Assembly: GCF_002278035.1 (NCBI RefSeq)
Contig: NZ_CP022604.1
Span: 1,798,001 to 1,862,000, forward strand
Origin: Ochrobactrum quorumnocens
Lineage (GTDB): Bacteria > Pseudomonadota > Alphaproteobacteria > Rhizobiales > Rhizobiaceae
DNA length: 64,000 nt
Reading direction: 5' to 3'
A program made the position numbers and the translations under genes. Below are positions 9,022 through 17,654 of this stretch, in pieces. Under the pieces are notes generated by a model. It had not been told where the DNA came from. It searched no databases and saw only the letters and a program-made list of their open reading frames with translations. Numbering within the stretch: the first letter of the stretch is position 1; every line of letters starts with the position of its first letter.

Positions 9022-9942
9022 TCACATTCTGGATCGAAGCAGATCCTCACCCAGAAAGCTTGCTGAGGCTTCGCGTACTGCACCAAGCATAAAATCGCTG
9101 ATCACTCTGATACGCGGCGCGGCCATGACATCAACATGGCAATTCATCCAATACTCGCGTTCAAGATGCATTTCTCTAGGTAGTACCGACACCAGCTCTG
9201 GGTGCAGGCTGGCAATGTAATAAGGCAGAACACAAAGCCCATAGCCGGTCAGTGTCGCTGTCAGTTGTGCGTGAATGCTTGAGCTTTGATAGCTGCAGCG
9301 CTGCCCGGGCAATATTTCGCGCATGTAATCAAGGCCAGGTGTGAACACCATATCGTCGATATAGCCAATGAATGGATGCCCCGTCAGATCTTCACGCGAC
9401 TTGATCGGCGGATGCGCGTTGAGATAATCACGATGACCATAGATGAACAGTCGATAAGGCGTGAGACGTTCACTGTGATAGGGGCCAGTACGCGGCATAT
9501 GCAGTGTGATGGATAATTCCGCTTCACGGCGCGAGAGTGACATGATCTGCTGGATGGTGACCACTTCGACGGACAGGCTCGGATAGGACTGCGCGAGTAC
9601 CGGCAGGCGATCGGCCAAAAAGAAGTTGCCGAAACCTTCAAGCGTGGAAAGCCGCACCACGCCGGAAAGCGCGGATAGATTGCCCGTTGCTTCTGTGCGA
9701 AATTTCATGGCCTCACGTTCCATGATCTCCGCTGGCTCGACAAGCCGCTCACCCACAGGTGTCAAAAGATAACCACGCGGGTTTCTCTCGAAGAGCTTGG
9801 TTGCTAACGACTGCTCCAACCGATCAATCCGGCGCAGAACCGTGACATGGCTTGTCCGCAATTGTCTCGCCGCTGTCGAAAGCTGGCCTGTCCGCGCGAC
9901 AGCCAGAAAATATTGCAGGTCGTCCCAGGTAAATTGACGCAA
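9022..9942 (-). CDS. LysR-family transcriptional regulator
   Basis: 306 residues. Residues about 5-64 form the LysR helix-turn-helix (WDDLQYFLAVARTGQLSTAARQL...SHVTVLRRIDRLE), followed by a periplasmic-binding-protein-like effector domain. It is transcribed divergently from the ABC-importer operon beginning at 10186, the standard arrangement for a LysR activator and its target. A dyad (CTGTAC-N6-GTACAG) lies 21 bases ahead of its start and is the likely binding site. The effector is probably a compound imported or degraded by the neighbouring genes. Confidence 0.88.
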   Translation of the reverse strand: MRQFTWDDLQYFLAVARTGQLSTAARQLRTSHVTVLRRIDRLEQSLATKLFERNPRGYLLTPVGERLVEPAEIMEREAMKFRTEATGNLSALSGVVRLSTLEGFGNFFLADRLPVLAQSYPSLSVEVVTIQQIMSLSRREAELSITLHMPRTGPYHSERLTPYRLFIYGHRDYLNAHPPIKSREDLTGHPFIGYIDDMVFTPGLDYMREILPGQRCSYQSSSIHAQLTATLTGYGLCVLPYYIASLHPELVSVLPREMHLEREYWMNCHVDVMAAPRIRVISDFMLGAVREASASFLGEDLLRSRM

Positions 9943-9962
9943 CTTTTCCTCCCTGCCTCTGA

Positions 9963-9980
9963 CTGTACATTTTCGTACAG
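9963..9980. promoter_or_regulatory. Putative LysR operator
   Basis: Perfect dyad CTGTAC-attttc-GTACAG in the divergent intergenic region 9943-10185. It contains the T-N11-A spacing expected of LysR sites (TGTACATTTTCGTACA) and sits just ahead of the lysR start, where an autoregulatory recognition site is normally found. The remainder of the region up to 10185 holds several G-rich GGAGG-like sequences but no gene I can support. Confidence 0.6.
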
Positions 9981-10185
9981 ACTGTGTTCAAAAATTGTTG
10001 TTCGTGTACGCATTTGTCAATGCTACCGTTCTAATTAATTGCCCGAATGGAGGAACAAATCGGGCGGAGGCAAAGAGAGGAAATGGCCAGGAGGAAGGCC
10101 ATAAGCCCGATCTGAAAGGCATTTTACTGGAGGTTACTGCCCGATTTCTCGTGGTGGTTTATGGACTTATTGGGAGGAGCACTGA

Positions 10186-11391
10186 ATGAAACTTTTCGCA
10201 CTTGCAACGGCTGCGCTTTTTGCTGCAACCGCAATTTCATCCGCAGCAGAAATATCGGACGGCAAGGTCAAGATCGGCATCCTTAACGACCAATCCGGCG
10301 TCTATGCCGACTTCGGCGGCAAGTGGTCATTCGAAGCTGCAAAGATGGCTGCAGAAGATTTCGGTGGCAAGGTGCTCGATGCACCGATTGAAATCATCAC
10401 CGCTGACCACCAGAACAAACCGGACGTTGCCGCAAATATTGCCCGTCAGTGGTACGACACCGAACAGGTGGATGCCATCATGGAGCTGACCAGTTCCTCA
10501 GTCGGTCTGGCCGTTCAGGCGCTCTCCAAAGACAAGAAGAAAATCACTATCAATACGGGTGCCGCGACATCAGAACTCACAGGAAAGCAATGCACGCCTT
10601 ATGGTTTCCACTGGGCCTATGACACGCACGCGCTGGCGGTCGGCACCGGCGGTTCGCTCGTCGAGCAGGGCGGCGATACCTGGTACTTCCTGACGGCCGA
10701 CTATGCATTTGGCTATTCGCTGGAAGAACAGACGTCGAAGTTCGTTGAATCCAAGGGTGGTAAAGTTCTCGGCTCCGTTCGCCACCCATTGAGCACCACC
10801 GACTATTCCTCGTTTCTGTTGCAGGCCCAGTCGTCAGGCGCCAAGGTCGTTGGCCTAGCCAATGCCGGTCTCGATACATCCAACGCGATCAAGCAGGCTG
10901 CGGAATTTGGTATCGTTGCAGGCGGTCAGCGTCTTGCGGCGTTGCTCTTCACATTAGCGGAAGTTCACGGACTTGGTCTTGAAGCTGCCCAGGGACTAAC
11001 CCTCACCGAAGGTTTCTACTGGGATCGTGACGATGAATCGCGCGAGTTCAGCAAGCGCTTTTTCGATCGCACCGGTCGTATGCCAAACATGATCCAGGCA
11101 GGCACTTACTCGGCTGTGCTTCAGTATCTGAAAGCCATCAAGGAAGCAGGCACAGACGAGACAGAAGCTGTCGCCAAGAAGCTTCATGAAATGCCGGTCA
11201 ATGACGTCTTCGCCCGCAACGGTAAGGTCGGCGCCAATGGCCGCATGATCTACGACATGTATCTCATGGAAGTGAAAAAGCCTGACGAAAGCAAGGCACC
11301 ATGGGACTACTATAAGGTGCTGGCCACCATCCCCGGCGATCAGGCTTATCTGAAGCCTGAAGAAAGCGGCTGCCCTCTGGTCACGCAGTAA
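10186..11391 (+). CDS. ABC transporter substrate-binding protein, branched-chain amino acid type
   Basis: 401 residues, with a Sec signal peptide (MKLFALATAALFAATAISSA, cleavage near residue 20-22) and a mature periplasmic binding protein of the Peripla_BP_6/LivJ family (VKIGILNDQSGVYADFGG). GGGAGGAG lies immediately upstream. This family covers amino acids, amides, urea, short carboxylates and aromatic acids, so the ligand cannot be read off. It heads a complete five-gene importer operon (binding protein, two ATPases, two permeases) followed by a GMC oxidoreductase. Confidence 0.9.
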   Translation: MKLFALATAALFAATAISSAAEISDGKVKIGILNDQSGVYADFGGKWSFEAAKMAAEDFGGKVLDAPIEIITADHQNKPDVAANIARQWYDTEQVDAIMELTSSSVGLAVQALSKDKKKITINTGAATSELTGKQCTPYGFHWAYDTHALAVGTGGSLVEQGGDTWYFLTADYAFGYSLEEQTSKFVESKGGKVLGSVRHPLSTTDYSSFLLQAQSSGAKVVGLANAGLDTSNAIKQAAEFGIVAGGQRLAALLFTLAEVHGLGLEAAQGLTLTEGFYWDRDDESREFSKRFFDRTGRMPNMIQAGTYSAVLQYLKAIKEAGTDETEAVAKKLHEMPVNDVFARNGKVGANGRMIYDMYLMEVKKPDESKAPWDYYKVLATIPGDQAYLKPEESGCPLVTQ

Positions 11392-11403
11392 GGGTGTAAT
11401 TTA

Positions 11404-12219
11404 ATGGCAATTAACACTCAAACCGGTACGGCCCTGCGTGAAGCAGGGCCAGATGTGGTGCAAACGCCTGCTCAGACCGTTCTCTCGGCGCGTGGATTGG
11501 GCAAGTCGTTTGGCGGCTTTCATGCGGTGAAGAATGTCGATCTTGATGTGGAGCACGCCCGCGTTCATGCCCTGATCGGACCGAATGGCGCAGGCAAGAC
11601 GACCGTTTTCAACCTGCTCACCAAATTCCTCCAGCCGACAAGCGGCGAGATTACACTTCTGGGCGAAAACATCACCAAAACCAACCCCGCCAAGGTGGCG
11701 CGGATGGGTCTGGTGCGCTCGTTTCAAATTTCCGCAACCTTCCCCCATCTGACGGTACTTGAAAACGTGAAGGTCGCGCTTCAACGCCCGAGTGGTCTGG
11801 CAACACAGTTCTGGCGGTCACTATCTGTACTCGATCAGCTCGATGCTAGAGCGATTGATCTTCTTGAGCGCGTCGGTTTGGCTGATGCCCGTCATGCGCT
11901 GGCCGCCGATCTTTCTTATGGCCGCAAGCGCGCGCTTGAAATCGCCACCACACTGGCGCTCGATCCGAAAGTATTGCTGTTGGATGAGCCGATGGCCGGC
12001 ATGGGGCACGAAGACGTGCACATAATTGCCGCCCTCATCACCGATGTAGCGAAGGATCGCGCGGTGCTGATGGTCGAACACAATCTCAAAGTGGTGGCTG
12101 ACATCGCCCATCACGTCACGGTGTTGCAACGCGGCGAGATCCTCGCATCGGGCAATTATGCCACCGTCTCCCAAGACGAGCGCGTCCGCACCGCTTACAT
12201 GGGAACTGAACATGAATAG
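11404..12219 (+). CDS. ABC transporter ATPase, LivG type
   Basis: 271 residues. After an unusual 28-residue N-terminal extension, the ATPase has Walker A GPNGAGKTT at about 59-67, the signature region LSYGRKRALEIA, Walker B VLLLDEPMAGM, and the H-loop MVEHNLKVV. The BCA_ABC_TP_C-like tail is typical of LivG. It powers import from the cytoplasmic face together with the LivF-type partner. Its stop lies beyond the start of that gene (8-base overlap). The signature has SYGRK in place of the usual SGGQ/SGGE, which is common in this subfamily. Confidence 0.9.
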   Translation: MAINTQTGTALREAGPDVVQTPAQTVLSARGLGKSFGGFHAVKNVDLDVEHARVHALIGPNGAGKTTVFNLLTKFLQPTSGEITLLGENITKTNPAKVARMGLVRSFQISATFPHLTVLENVKVALQRPSGLATQFWRSLSVLDQLDARAIDLLERVGLADARHALAADLSYGRKRALEIATTLALDPKVLLLDEPMAGMGHEDVHIIAALITDVAKDRAVLMVEHNLKVVADIAHHVTVLQRGEILASGNYATVSQDERVRTAYMGTEHE

Positions 12220-12928
12220 AGGCCAACCTCTGCTTTCGGTGCGCGGGCTTAATGCCTGGTATGGCGAAAGCCATGCGCTTCACGGCGTCGATCTTGATAT
12301 CTGGAGTGGTGAAACCATCACGCTTTTAGGTCGTAACGGCGTCGGCAAAACCACAACATTGCGCGCGATCATGGGCATCATTCGCAAGCGCACGGGTACG
12401 ATCACGCTTGATGGCAAAGACCTTTTGCGCGTGCCGCTACATCGCATTGCCCGGACAGGCCTTGGCTTTGTGCCAGAAGAGCGCGGTATTTTCGCAACGC
12501 TGAATGTGCATGAAAACCTGCTGCTTCCGCCGGTTGTCGCCAAGGGCGGCGGGGCAATGTCGCTTGATGAAATTTATGAGCTCTTCCCCAATCTCTACGA
12601 GCGTCGCAACAGCCCCGGCACCAAGCTATCGGGCGGTGAACAGCAGATGCTGGCGATTGCGCGGATATTGCGCACTGGCGTCAAAGTTTTGTTGCTAGAT
12701 GAGCCGACTGAGGGGCTGGCGCCTGTCATCATCCAACGCATCGGCGATGTGCTGGTGGAGCTGAAGAAGCGAGGCATGACGGTACTTCTGGTCGAGCAGA
12801 ACTTCCGTTTTGCCGCCAAGGTCGCGGACCGCTTCTATCTGATGGATCATGGTGTGGTGACGGAAAACTTCCCCACCACTGAGCTGCCTGCCCGCATGGC
12901 AGAACTCACGCAAGCCTTGGGGGTCTGA
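12212..12928 (+). CDS. ABC transporter ATPase, LivF type
   Basis: 238 residues when started at the ATG at 12212, which overlaps the end of the LivG gene. Walker A GRNGVGKTT, signature LSGGEQQMLAIAR, Walker B VLLLDEPTEGLAP and the switch region LLVEQNFRFAAKVADR are all present. An upstream in-frame start would add 18 residues with no family similarity. It is the second ATPase of the heterodimeric importer. Four bases separate its stop from the LivH gene. Confidence 0.9.
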   Translation: MNRGQPLLSVRGLNAWYGESHALHGVDLDIWSGETITLLGRNGVGKTTTLRAIMGIIRKRTGTITLDGKDLLRVPLHRIARTGLGFVPEERGIFATLNVHENLLLPPVVAKGGGAMSLDEIYELFPNLYERRNSPGTKLSGGEQQMLAIARILRTGVKVLLLDEPTEGLAPVIIQRIGDVLVELKKRGMTVLLVEQNFRFAAKVADRFYLMDHGVVTENFPTTELPARMAELTQALGV

Positions 12929-12932
12929 AACA

Positions 12933-13820
12933 ATGACAATGATCTTCGGTATCCCTGTGCAGGCACTTCTCGGGCAGTTGCTCGTGGGCCTTATCAATGG
13001 GTCCTTCTATGCAATCCTGAGCCTTGGCCTCGCCATCATCTTCGGGCTTTTGCGCATCATCAATTTCGCTCATGGCGCACAATATATGCTCGGCGCATTT
13101 GTGGGCTATCTGCTGTTGAGCGGCCTAGGCATCGGCTATTGGCCAGCACTTATTCTCGCTCCACTGATCGTGGGTCTGGGCGGCGCTATCATCGAGCGCG
13201 TTGCCCTTTCAAGGCTCTATAATCTCGATCCGCTTTATGGCCTGCTGTTTACCTTTGGTCTGGCGCTCGTGATCGAAGGCACCTTCCGCTATTATTATGG
13301 TGCTGCCGGTCAGCCCTATGCCGTCCCGCCATCGCTTGCCGGAGGCAATAATCTGGGCTTCATGTTCCTGCCCAACTATCGCGCATGGGTGGTGGTGGCC
13401 TCGCTCATTGTCTGTATTGGCACATGGCTCTTGATTGAGAAGACCAAGCTTGGCGCCTATCTTCGCGCTGCGACCGAAAACCCCACACTTGTCAAAGCCT
13501 TCGGCATCAATGTGCCGCTGCTTCTCACCTTCACCTATGCTCTGGGTGCAGCCCTTGCTGGCTTTGCCGGAATTCTGGCCGCTCCAATATATCAGGTCAG
13601 CCCGTTGATGGGGTCGAACATTATCATCGTGGTCTTTGCCGTGGTTGTGGTCGGTGGCATGGGTTCGATCCTTGGCGCGATCATCACAGGCTATGTGCTG
13701 GGGCTGGCCGAAGGTCTGACCAAGGTCTTCTATCCTGAAGCCTCCAGCATCGTCATCTTCGTTATCATGGCTATCGTCCTTCTGGTGCGACCCGCCGGAC
13801 TGTTCGGGAAGGAGGCCTGA
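12933..13820 (+). CDS. ABC transporter permease, LivH type
   Basis: 295 residues with about eight transmembrane segments. The LVGLINGSFYAILSLGLAIIFGLLRIINFAHG stretch near the N-terminus is the diagnostic start of LivH permeases, and VVGGMGSILGAIITGYVLGLAEG near residues 235-260 is the cytoplasmic coupling loop region. It pairs with the LivM-type subunit, which begins one base after its stop, implying tight coupling. Confidence 0.9.
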   Translation: MTMIFGIPVQALLGQLLVGLINGSFYAILSLGLAIIFGLLRIINFAHGAQYMLGAFVGYLLLSGLGIGYWPALILAPLIVGLGGAIIERVALSRLYNLDPLYGLLFTFGLALVIEGTFRYYYGAAGQPYAVPPSLAGGNNLGFMFLPNYRAWVVVASLIVCIGTWLLIEKTKLGAYLRAATENPTLVKAFGINVPLLLTFTYALGAALAGFAGILAAPIYQVSPLMGSNIIIVVFAVVVVGGMGSILGAIITGYVLGLAEGLTKVFYPEASSIVIFVIMAIVLLVRPAGLFGKEA

Positions 13821-13821
13821 T

Positions 13822-14811
13822 ATGACTGATACTGCTCTCAAAGCAACGACGGCAAATCATCAGGCAAAAGCGCCGGCCCTCAACAGCCTTTCGGCAGTCG
13901 TTCTGGCGATTGCCATTGCTGGATTGATCGTAGCACCCTTCATGGTCTATCCGATCTTCCTGATGAAGATGCTGTGCTTTGCGCTCTTTGCCTCCGCATT
14001 CAATCTGCTGCTCGGCTATACCGGCATTCTATCATTTGGCCATGCAGCCTTCTTTGGCGGTGCTGCCTATGTGACGGCTCATGCGGTCAAGGAATGGGGT
14101 GTAACGCCCGAAATCGGCATTCTGCTTGGTATGCTGACAGCCGCAGGTCTCGGCCTCATCATCGGCTATCTCGCCATCCGTCGTCAGGGCATCTATTCAA
14201 CGATGATCACGCTGGCGCTGGCGCAGATGTTCTTCTTCTTCTGTCTGCAGGCAGCCTTTACACACGGCGAAGATGGCCTTCAGGGTGTGCCGCGCGGCTA
14301 TCTCTTTGGCTTCATCGACCTTAATCAGCCCATGAATATGTATTATTTTGTGCTGGCTGTGTTTGTGATCGGGGTCTTTGCGATCTGGCGCATCATCAAT
14401 TCGCCTTTCGGCATGATCCTCAAATCGGTGCGCGAAAACGAGAACCGCGCCGTGTCGCTGGGCTATTCCGTCAATCACTACAAGCTTGCAGCCTTTGTCA
14501 TGTCGGCAGCGCTTGCAGGCCTTGCAGGCGGCATGAAGGCACTTGTCTTCCAGTTTGCCACACTCACCGATGTGGGCTGGCAGATGTCGGGCGAAGTGAT
14601 CCTGATGACGCTGCTTGGCGGCATCGGAACGCTGATCGGCCCTATCGTCGGCGCAGCCTTCGTGGTCGCTCTTCAGAACTATCTCGCAACCTCGGACTTC
14701 CCCGTGACAATCGTCACTGGTGTCATCTTCATGGCCTGCGTTCTGCTCTTCCGTAGAGGCATCGTAGGCGAGTTCTATGCATCGCGGCTTGGAAAGAAAT
14801 TGTTCGGATAA
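13822..14811 (+). CDS. ABC transporter permease, LivM type
   Basis: 329 residues with a hydrophilic N-terminal tail of about 25 residues followed by roughly eight transmembrane helices. FNLLLGYTGILSFGHAAFFGGAAY and LLGGIGTLIGPIVGAAFVVALQNYL are the LivM hallmarks. It is the last subunit of the importer and is followed after 58 bases by a GMC oxidoreductase in the same direction. The short gap contains a small GC-rich inverted sequence but no clear terminator, so readthrough is likely. Confidence 0.9.
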   Translation: MTDTALKATTANHQAKAPALNSLSAVVLAIAIAGLIVAPFMVYPIFLMKMLCFALFASAFNLLLGYTGILSFGHAAFFGGAAYVTAHAVKEWGVTPEIGILLGMLTAAGLGLIIGYLAIRRQGIYSTMITLALAQMFFFFCLQAAFTHGEDGLQGVPRGYLFGFIDLNQPMNMYYFVLAVFVIGVFAIWRIINSPFGMILKSVRENENRAVSLGYSVNHYKLAAFVMSAALAGLAGGMKALVFQFATLTDVGWQMSGEVILMTLLGGIGTLIGPIVGAAFVVALQNYLATSDFPVTIVTGVIFMACVLLFRRGIVGEFYASRLGKKLFG

Positions 14812-14869
14812 CCGACGGAGCCGCATGTTCATACGATAGCGGCTCCACCTTTTTACTGGATATGAAATC

Positions 14870-16468
14870 ATGACCGACACCTACGATTACATCGTGGTTG
14901 GCGCGGGCACGGCTGGCTGCGCCCTTGCGAACCGCCTTTCCGCAGATAAGAACCGTTCCGTGCTGCTGCTTGAAGCAGGCGGCAAAGACAATTACGCGTG
15001 GATTCATATCCCCGTCGGCTATCTTTATTGCATCGGCAATCCGCGCACCGACTGGTGTTTTACCACAGAAGCGGAAGCAGGCCTGAATGGACGCTCGCTC
15101 GGCTATCCGCGCGGCAAGGTGCTTGGTGGCTGCTCCTCTATCAATGGCATGATCTATATGCGCGGACAGGCGCGCGATTATGATCTGTGGCGACAGGCCG
15201 GTTGCGACGGCTGGGGCTGGGACGACGTGTTGCCCTTCTTCAAAAAGTCGGAAGACTATTTTGAAGGCGCAAGTGAGCTGCATGGAGCGGGCGGCGAATG
15301 GCGTGTCGAAAGCGCCCGCCTGCACTGGGATATTCTGGATGCGTTCCGTGATGCAGCCGTTGCAGCCGGAATACCAGCAACCGACGATTTCAATCGCGGT
15401 GACAATGAAGGCGTGTCCTATTTCAAGGTCAACCAGAAGCGCGGCATTCGCTGGAATACGGCCAAAGCCTTTCTGCGTCCTGCCCTTGATCGCCCCAACC
15501 TGCGTGTTGAAACCGGCGCCCATGTTCGCCGCATCGAAATCGAAGCGTTGCGCGCAACCGGCGTCACTTTCGATCAGAATGGGACAACCCGAACCGTACA
15601 AGCAAAACGCGAGATTATTCTGGCAGCAGGTGCCGTCGGCTCGCCGCAGATATTGGAGCTGTCAGGGGTTGGGCGCGGTGATGTGCTGCAACAGGCAGGC
15701 ATTCCGCTGAAACTCGAACGCCAGCAGATGGGCGAAAACTTGCAGGATCACCTGCAGCTGCGCTGCGCCTATAAAGTAACCGGCATTCCAACACTGAACG
15801 AAAAAGCCAGTAAACTTTCAGGCAAAGCAATGATCGGGCTGGAATATCTGCTTCGCCGCTCTGGCCCCATGTCGATGGCACCCAGCCAGCTCGGTGTTTT
15901 CACCCGCTCGGACTCATCCTATGAAACAGCCAATCTGCAATATCATGTGCAGCCATTGAGCCTTGAGAAATTCGGCGAAGCCGTCCACCCCTTCCCGGCC
16001 TTTACCGCATCGGTCTGTAATCTGCGTCCCGACAGCCGCGGTTCGATTCATATCAAGTCGCCCGATCATCGGATGCAACCGGCAATTCGGCCAAACTATC
16101 TCGCCACGGAGAGTGACCGCCGCGTTGCAGCCGACTCCATCCGCCTGACCCGCCACATCGTGGCGCAGGCACCTCTGCAGCAATATCGTCCGGAAGAATT
16201 CAAGCCCGGACCAAGCTATGAAACGCAGGAACAGCTTGAAAAGGCAGCAGGCGATATCGGCACCACGATTTTCCATCCGGTCGGCACCTGCCGAATGGGC
16301 GCTGATGCAGAAGCGATTGTCGATCCGCGTTTGAGGCTTAACGGCATTCAGGGATTGCGCGTGGCCGATGCCTCGATCATGCCCGGAATCACTTCAGGCA
16401 ACACAAACTCACCCACTTTGATGATTGCCGAGAAGGCGGCTCAGATGATCATTTCGGACAATCGTTAG
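14870..16468 (+). CDS. GMC-family FAD-dependent oxidoreductase (choline dehydrogenase-like)
   Basis: 532 residues. The FAD motif VVGAGTAGCALANRLS is at about 9-24, the GMC signature GGCSSINGMIYMRGQARDYD at about 85-105, and the second signature GAVGSPQILELSGVG at about 250. The catalytic pair is His469 (FHPVGTCRMG) and Asn511/513 (SGNTNSPTLM). It oxidises a primary or secondary alcohol to the carbonyl. Its place at the end of an ABC-importer operon suggests that the imported compound or a derivative is an alcohol. It could act on choline-like, aromatic or polyol substrates; the sequence does not decide. Confidence 0.88.
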   Translation: MTDTYDYIVVGAGTAGCALANRLSADKNRSVLLLEAGGKDNYAWIHIPVGYLYCIGNPRTDWCFTTEAEAGLNGRSLGYPRGKVLGGCSSINGMIYMRGQARDYDLWRQAGCDGWGWDDVLPFFKKSEDYFEGASELHGAGGEWRVESARLHWDILDAFRDAAVAAGIPATDDFNRGDNEGVSYFKVNQKRGIRWNTAKAFLRPALDRPNLRVETGAHVRRIEIEALRATGVTFDQNGTTRTVQAKREIILAAGAVGSPQILELSGVGRGDVLQQAGIPLKLERQQMGENLQDHLQLRCAYKVTGIPTLNEKASKLSGKAMIGLEYLLRRSGPMSMAPSQLGVFTRSDSSYETANLQYHVQPLSLEKFGEAVHPFPAFTASVCNLRPDSRGSIHIKSPDHRMQPAIRPNYLATESDRRVAADSIRLTRHIVAQAPLQQYRPEEFKPGPSYETQEQLEKAAGDIGTTIFHPVGTCRMGADAEAIVDPRLRLNGIQGLRVADASIMPGITSGNTNSPTLMIAEKAAQMIISDNR

Positions 16469-16624
16469 AACCCGATTCCCGTGAGCCCGATGAGCGGAAA
16501 TGGCAATCCGCTCACGCAGCTGTGAACGCAATTTTGCGATTGCTGAATCTCGTTAAACTGAAATAATTTTCCTTGTTTATTGCCGTGCAAACGGGAATTA
16601 TCGGCATCAAGGTGGGCAGGGGGA

Positions 16625-16651
16625 GAAAGATCATCTAACATGATCGCTTTC
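16625..16651 (+). other. Hairpin in the metQ leader
   Basis: GAAAGATCAT (16625-16634) pairs with ATGATCGCTTTC (16640-16651), leaving a two-base bulge; flanking GGAGA/TCTCC bases could extend or compete with it. It lies 43 bases before the metQ start in a 225-base leader. Methionine-transport leaders are often riboswitch-controlled, but I do not see the conserved core of SAM-I, SAM-II or SAM-SAH riboswitches here. Confidence 0.3.
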
Positions 16652-16693
16652 CGGGACCGGCTCTCCAAAAAACTTTAGACAAGGAAAATAAGA

Positions 16694-17530
16694 ATGTCGT
16701 CAGTCCTTTCCCGCTATTCGCTGACCCGCCGCGCGGGTCTGAAAGCTGCCCTCTTCACCGCTGCAGCTCTCACCGTTGGTTTTGCAAGCGCGCCAAGCCA
16801 TGCAGAAGACAAGACCATCAAGGTCGGCATCATGGGCGGCGAAGATGAAGACGTCTGGAAAGTTGTTGCCGAAGAAGGCAAGAAACACGGCCTCATCATC
16901 GAGCGCGTGACCTTCAACGATTACAACCAGCCAAATGAAGCGCTGGAACGCAAGGAAATCGATGCCAACGCTTTCCAGCACAAGCCTTACCTTGACGAAC
17001 AGATCAAGCAGCACGGCTACAAGATCAGCGTTGCAGGTTACACCGCTGTATGGCCAATCGGCATCTATTCGCGCAAGATCAAGAGTCTTGATGAACTGAA
17101 AGAAGGCGCAGTTGTCGGTGTGCCGAACGACCCATCGAACGAAGGCCGTGCGCTCCGCGTTCTTGAAGCCAGCGGTCTCATCAAGCTGAAGCCAGATGCA
17201 GGCATTCTCGCAACCCCAATCGACATTGTCGAAAACCCTAAGAAGATCGAAATCAAGGAACTCGACGCCGGTGTTGTCGGCCGCTCGATTGATGATCTCG
17301 ATGTCGCCATCGTGAATAACGACTGGGCTGGCAAGGCTGGCCTCAAGAAGGAAGAAGCAATCGGTTGGGAATCGAAGGAAAACAACCCATACAACAACTT
17401 CATCGCGGTCCGCACCGATGATGAAAACGCTGAATGGGTCAAGAATCTCGTAGCCTCGTTCCAGAACGATGCTGTGAAGGCCGAACTCGACCGCGTTTAC
17501 AAGGGAACAGGTATTCCAGCCTGGAACTAA
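16694..17530 (+). CDS. metQ: D-methionine ABC transporter substrate-binding protein
   Basis: 278 residues of the NlpA/MetQ family (IKVGIMGGEDEDVWKVV, VPNDPSNEGRALRVLEASGLIKL). The N-terminus has a long signal sequence containing a twin arginine (TRRAGLKAALF) ending at SHAED around residue 39. Unlike many MetQ proteins there is no lipobox cysteine, so the mature protein is likely soluble in the periplasm. It delivers methionine to MetNI. A strong terminator follows its stop before metN, so binding protein can be made in excess of the membrane complex. Confidence 0.88.
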   Translation: MSSVLSRYSLTRRAGLKAALFTAAALTVGFASAPSHAEDKTIKVGIMGGEDEDVWKVVAEEGKKHGLIIERVTFNDYNQPNEALERKEIDANAFQHKPYLDEQIKQHGYKISVAGYTAVWPIGIYSRKIKSLDELKEGAVVGVPNDPSNEGRALRVLEASGLIKLKPDAGILATPIDIVENPKKIEIKELDAGVVGRSIDDLDVAIVNNDWAGKAGLKKEEAIGWESKENNPYNNFIAVRTDDENAEWVKNLVASFQNDAVKAELDRVYKGTGIPAWN

Positions 17531-17552
17531 TCCCCTGTAGGAGATTGAAAGA

Positions 17553-17586
17553 CCGCGCCGGAAAAAGCTTTTCCGGCGCGGCTTTT
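17553..17586 (+). terminator. Intrinsic terminator between metQ and metN
   Basis: Thirteen-base-pair perfect stem CCGCGCCGGAAAA / TTTTCCGGCGCGG (17553-17581) with a three-base loop, followed by CTTTTATT. It begins 22 bases after the metQ stop. Confidence 0.85.
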
Positions 17587-17654
17587 ATTGACGTACGCAA
17601 AAAAATTGCCCAAAAGCATCCGCGATGGCTCACATATAATGCGGCATTGCCCAT

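Noticed and set aside
13209..14880. Long minus-strand frames opposite LivH and LivM (210 and 227 codons)
   Set aside because: These are reverse frames of strongly hydrophobic permease genes; the charged, His-rich products match no family.
14729..15601. 290-codon frame antisense to the GMC oxidoreductase
   Set aside because: It lies wholly opposite the GMC and LivM genes, which have convincing family motifs, and its product has no recognisable domain.
16469..16693. SAM riboswitch before metQ
   Set aside because: The expected SAM-II or SAM-I conserved core is not visible, so only a generic hairpin is reported.
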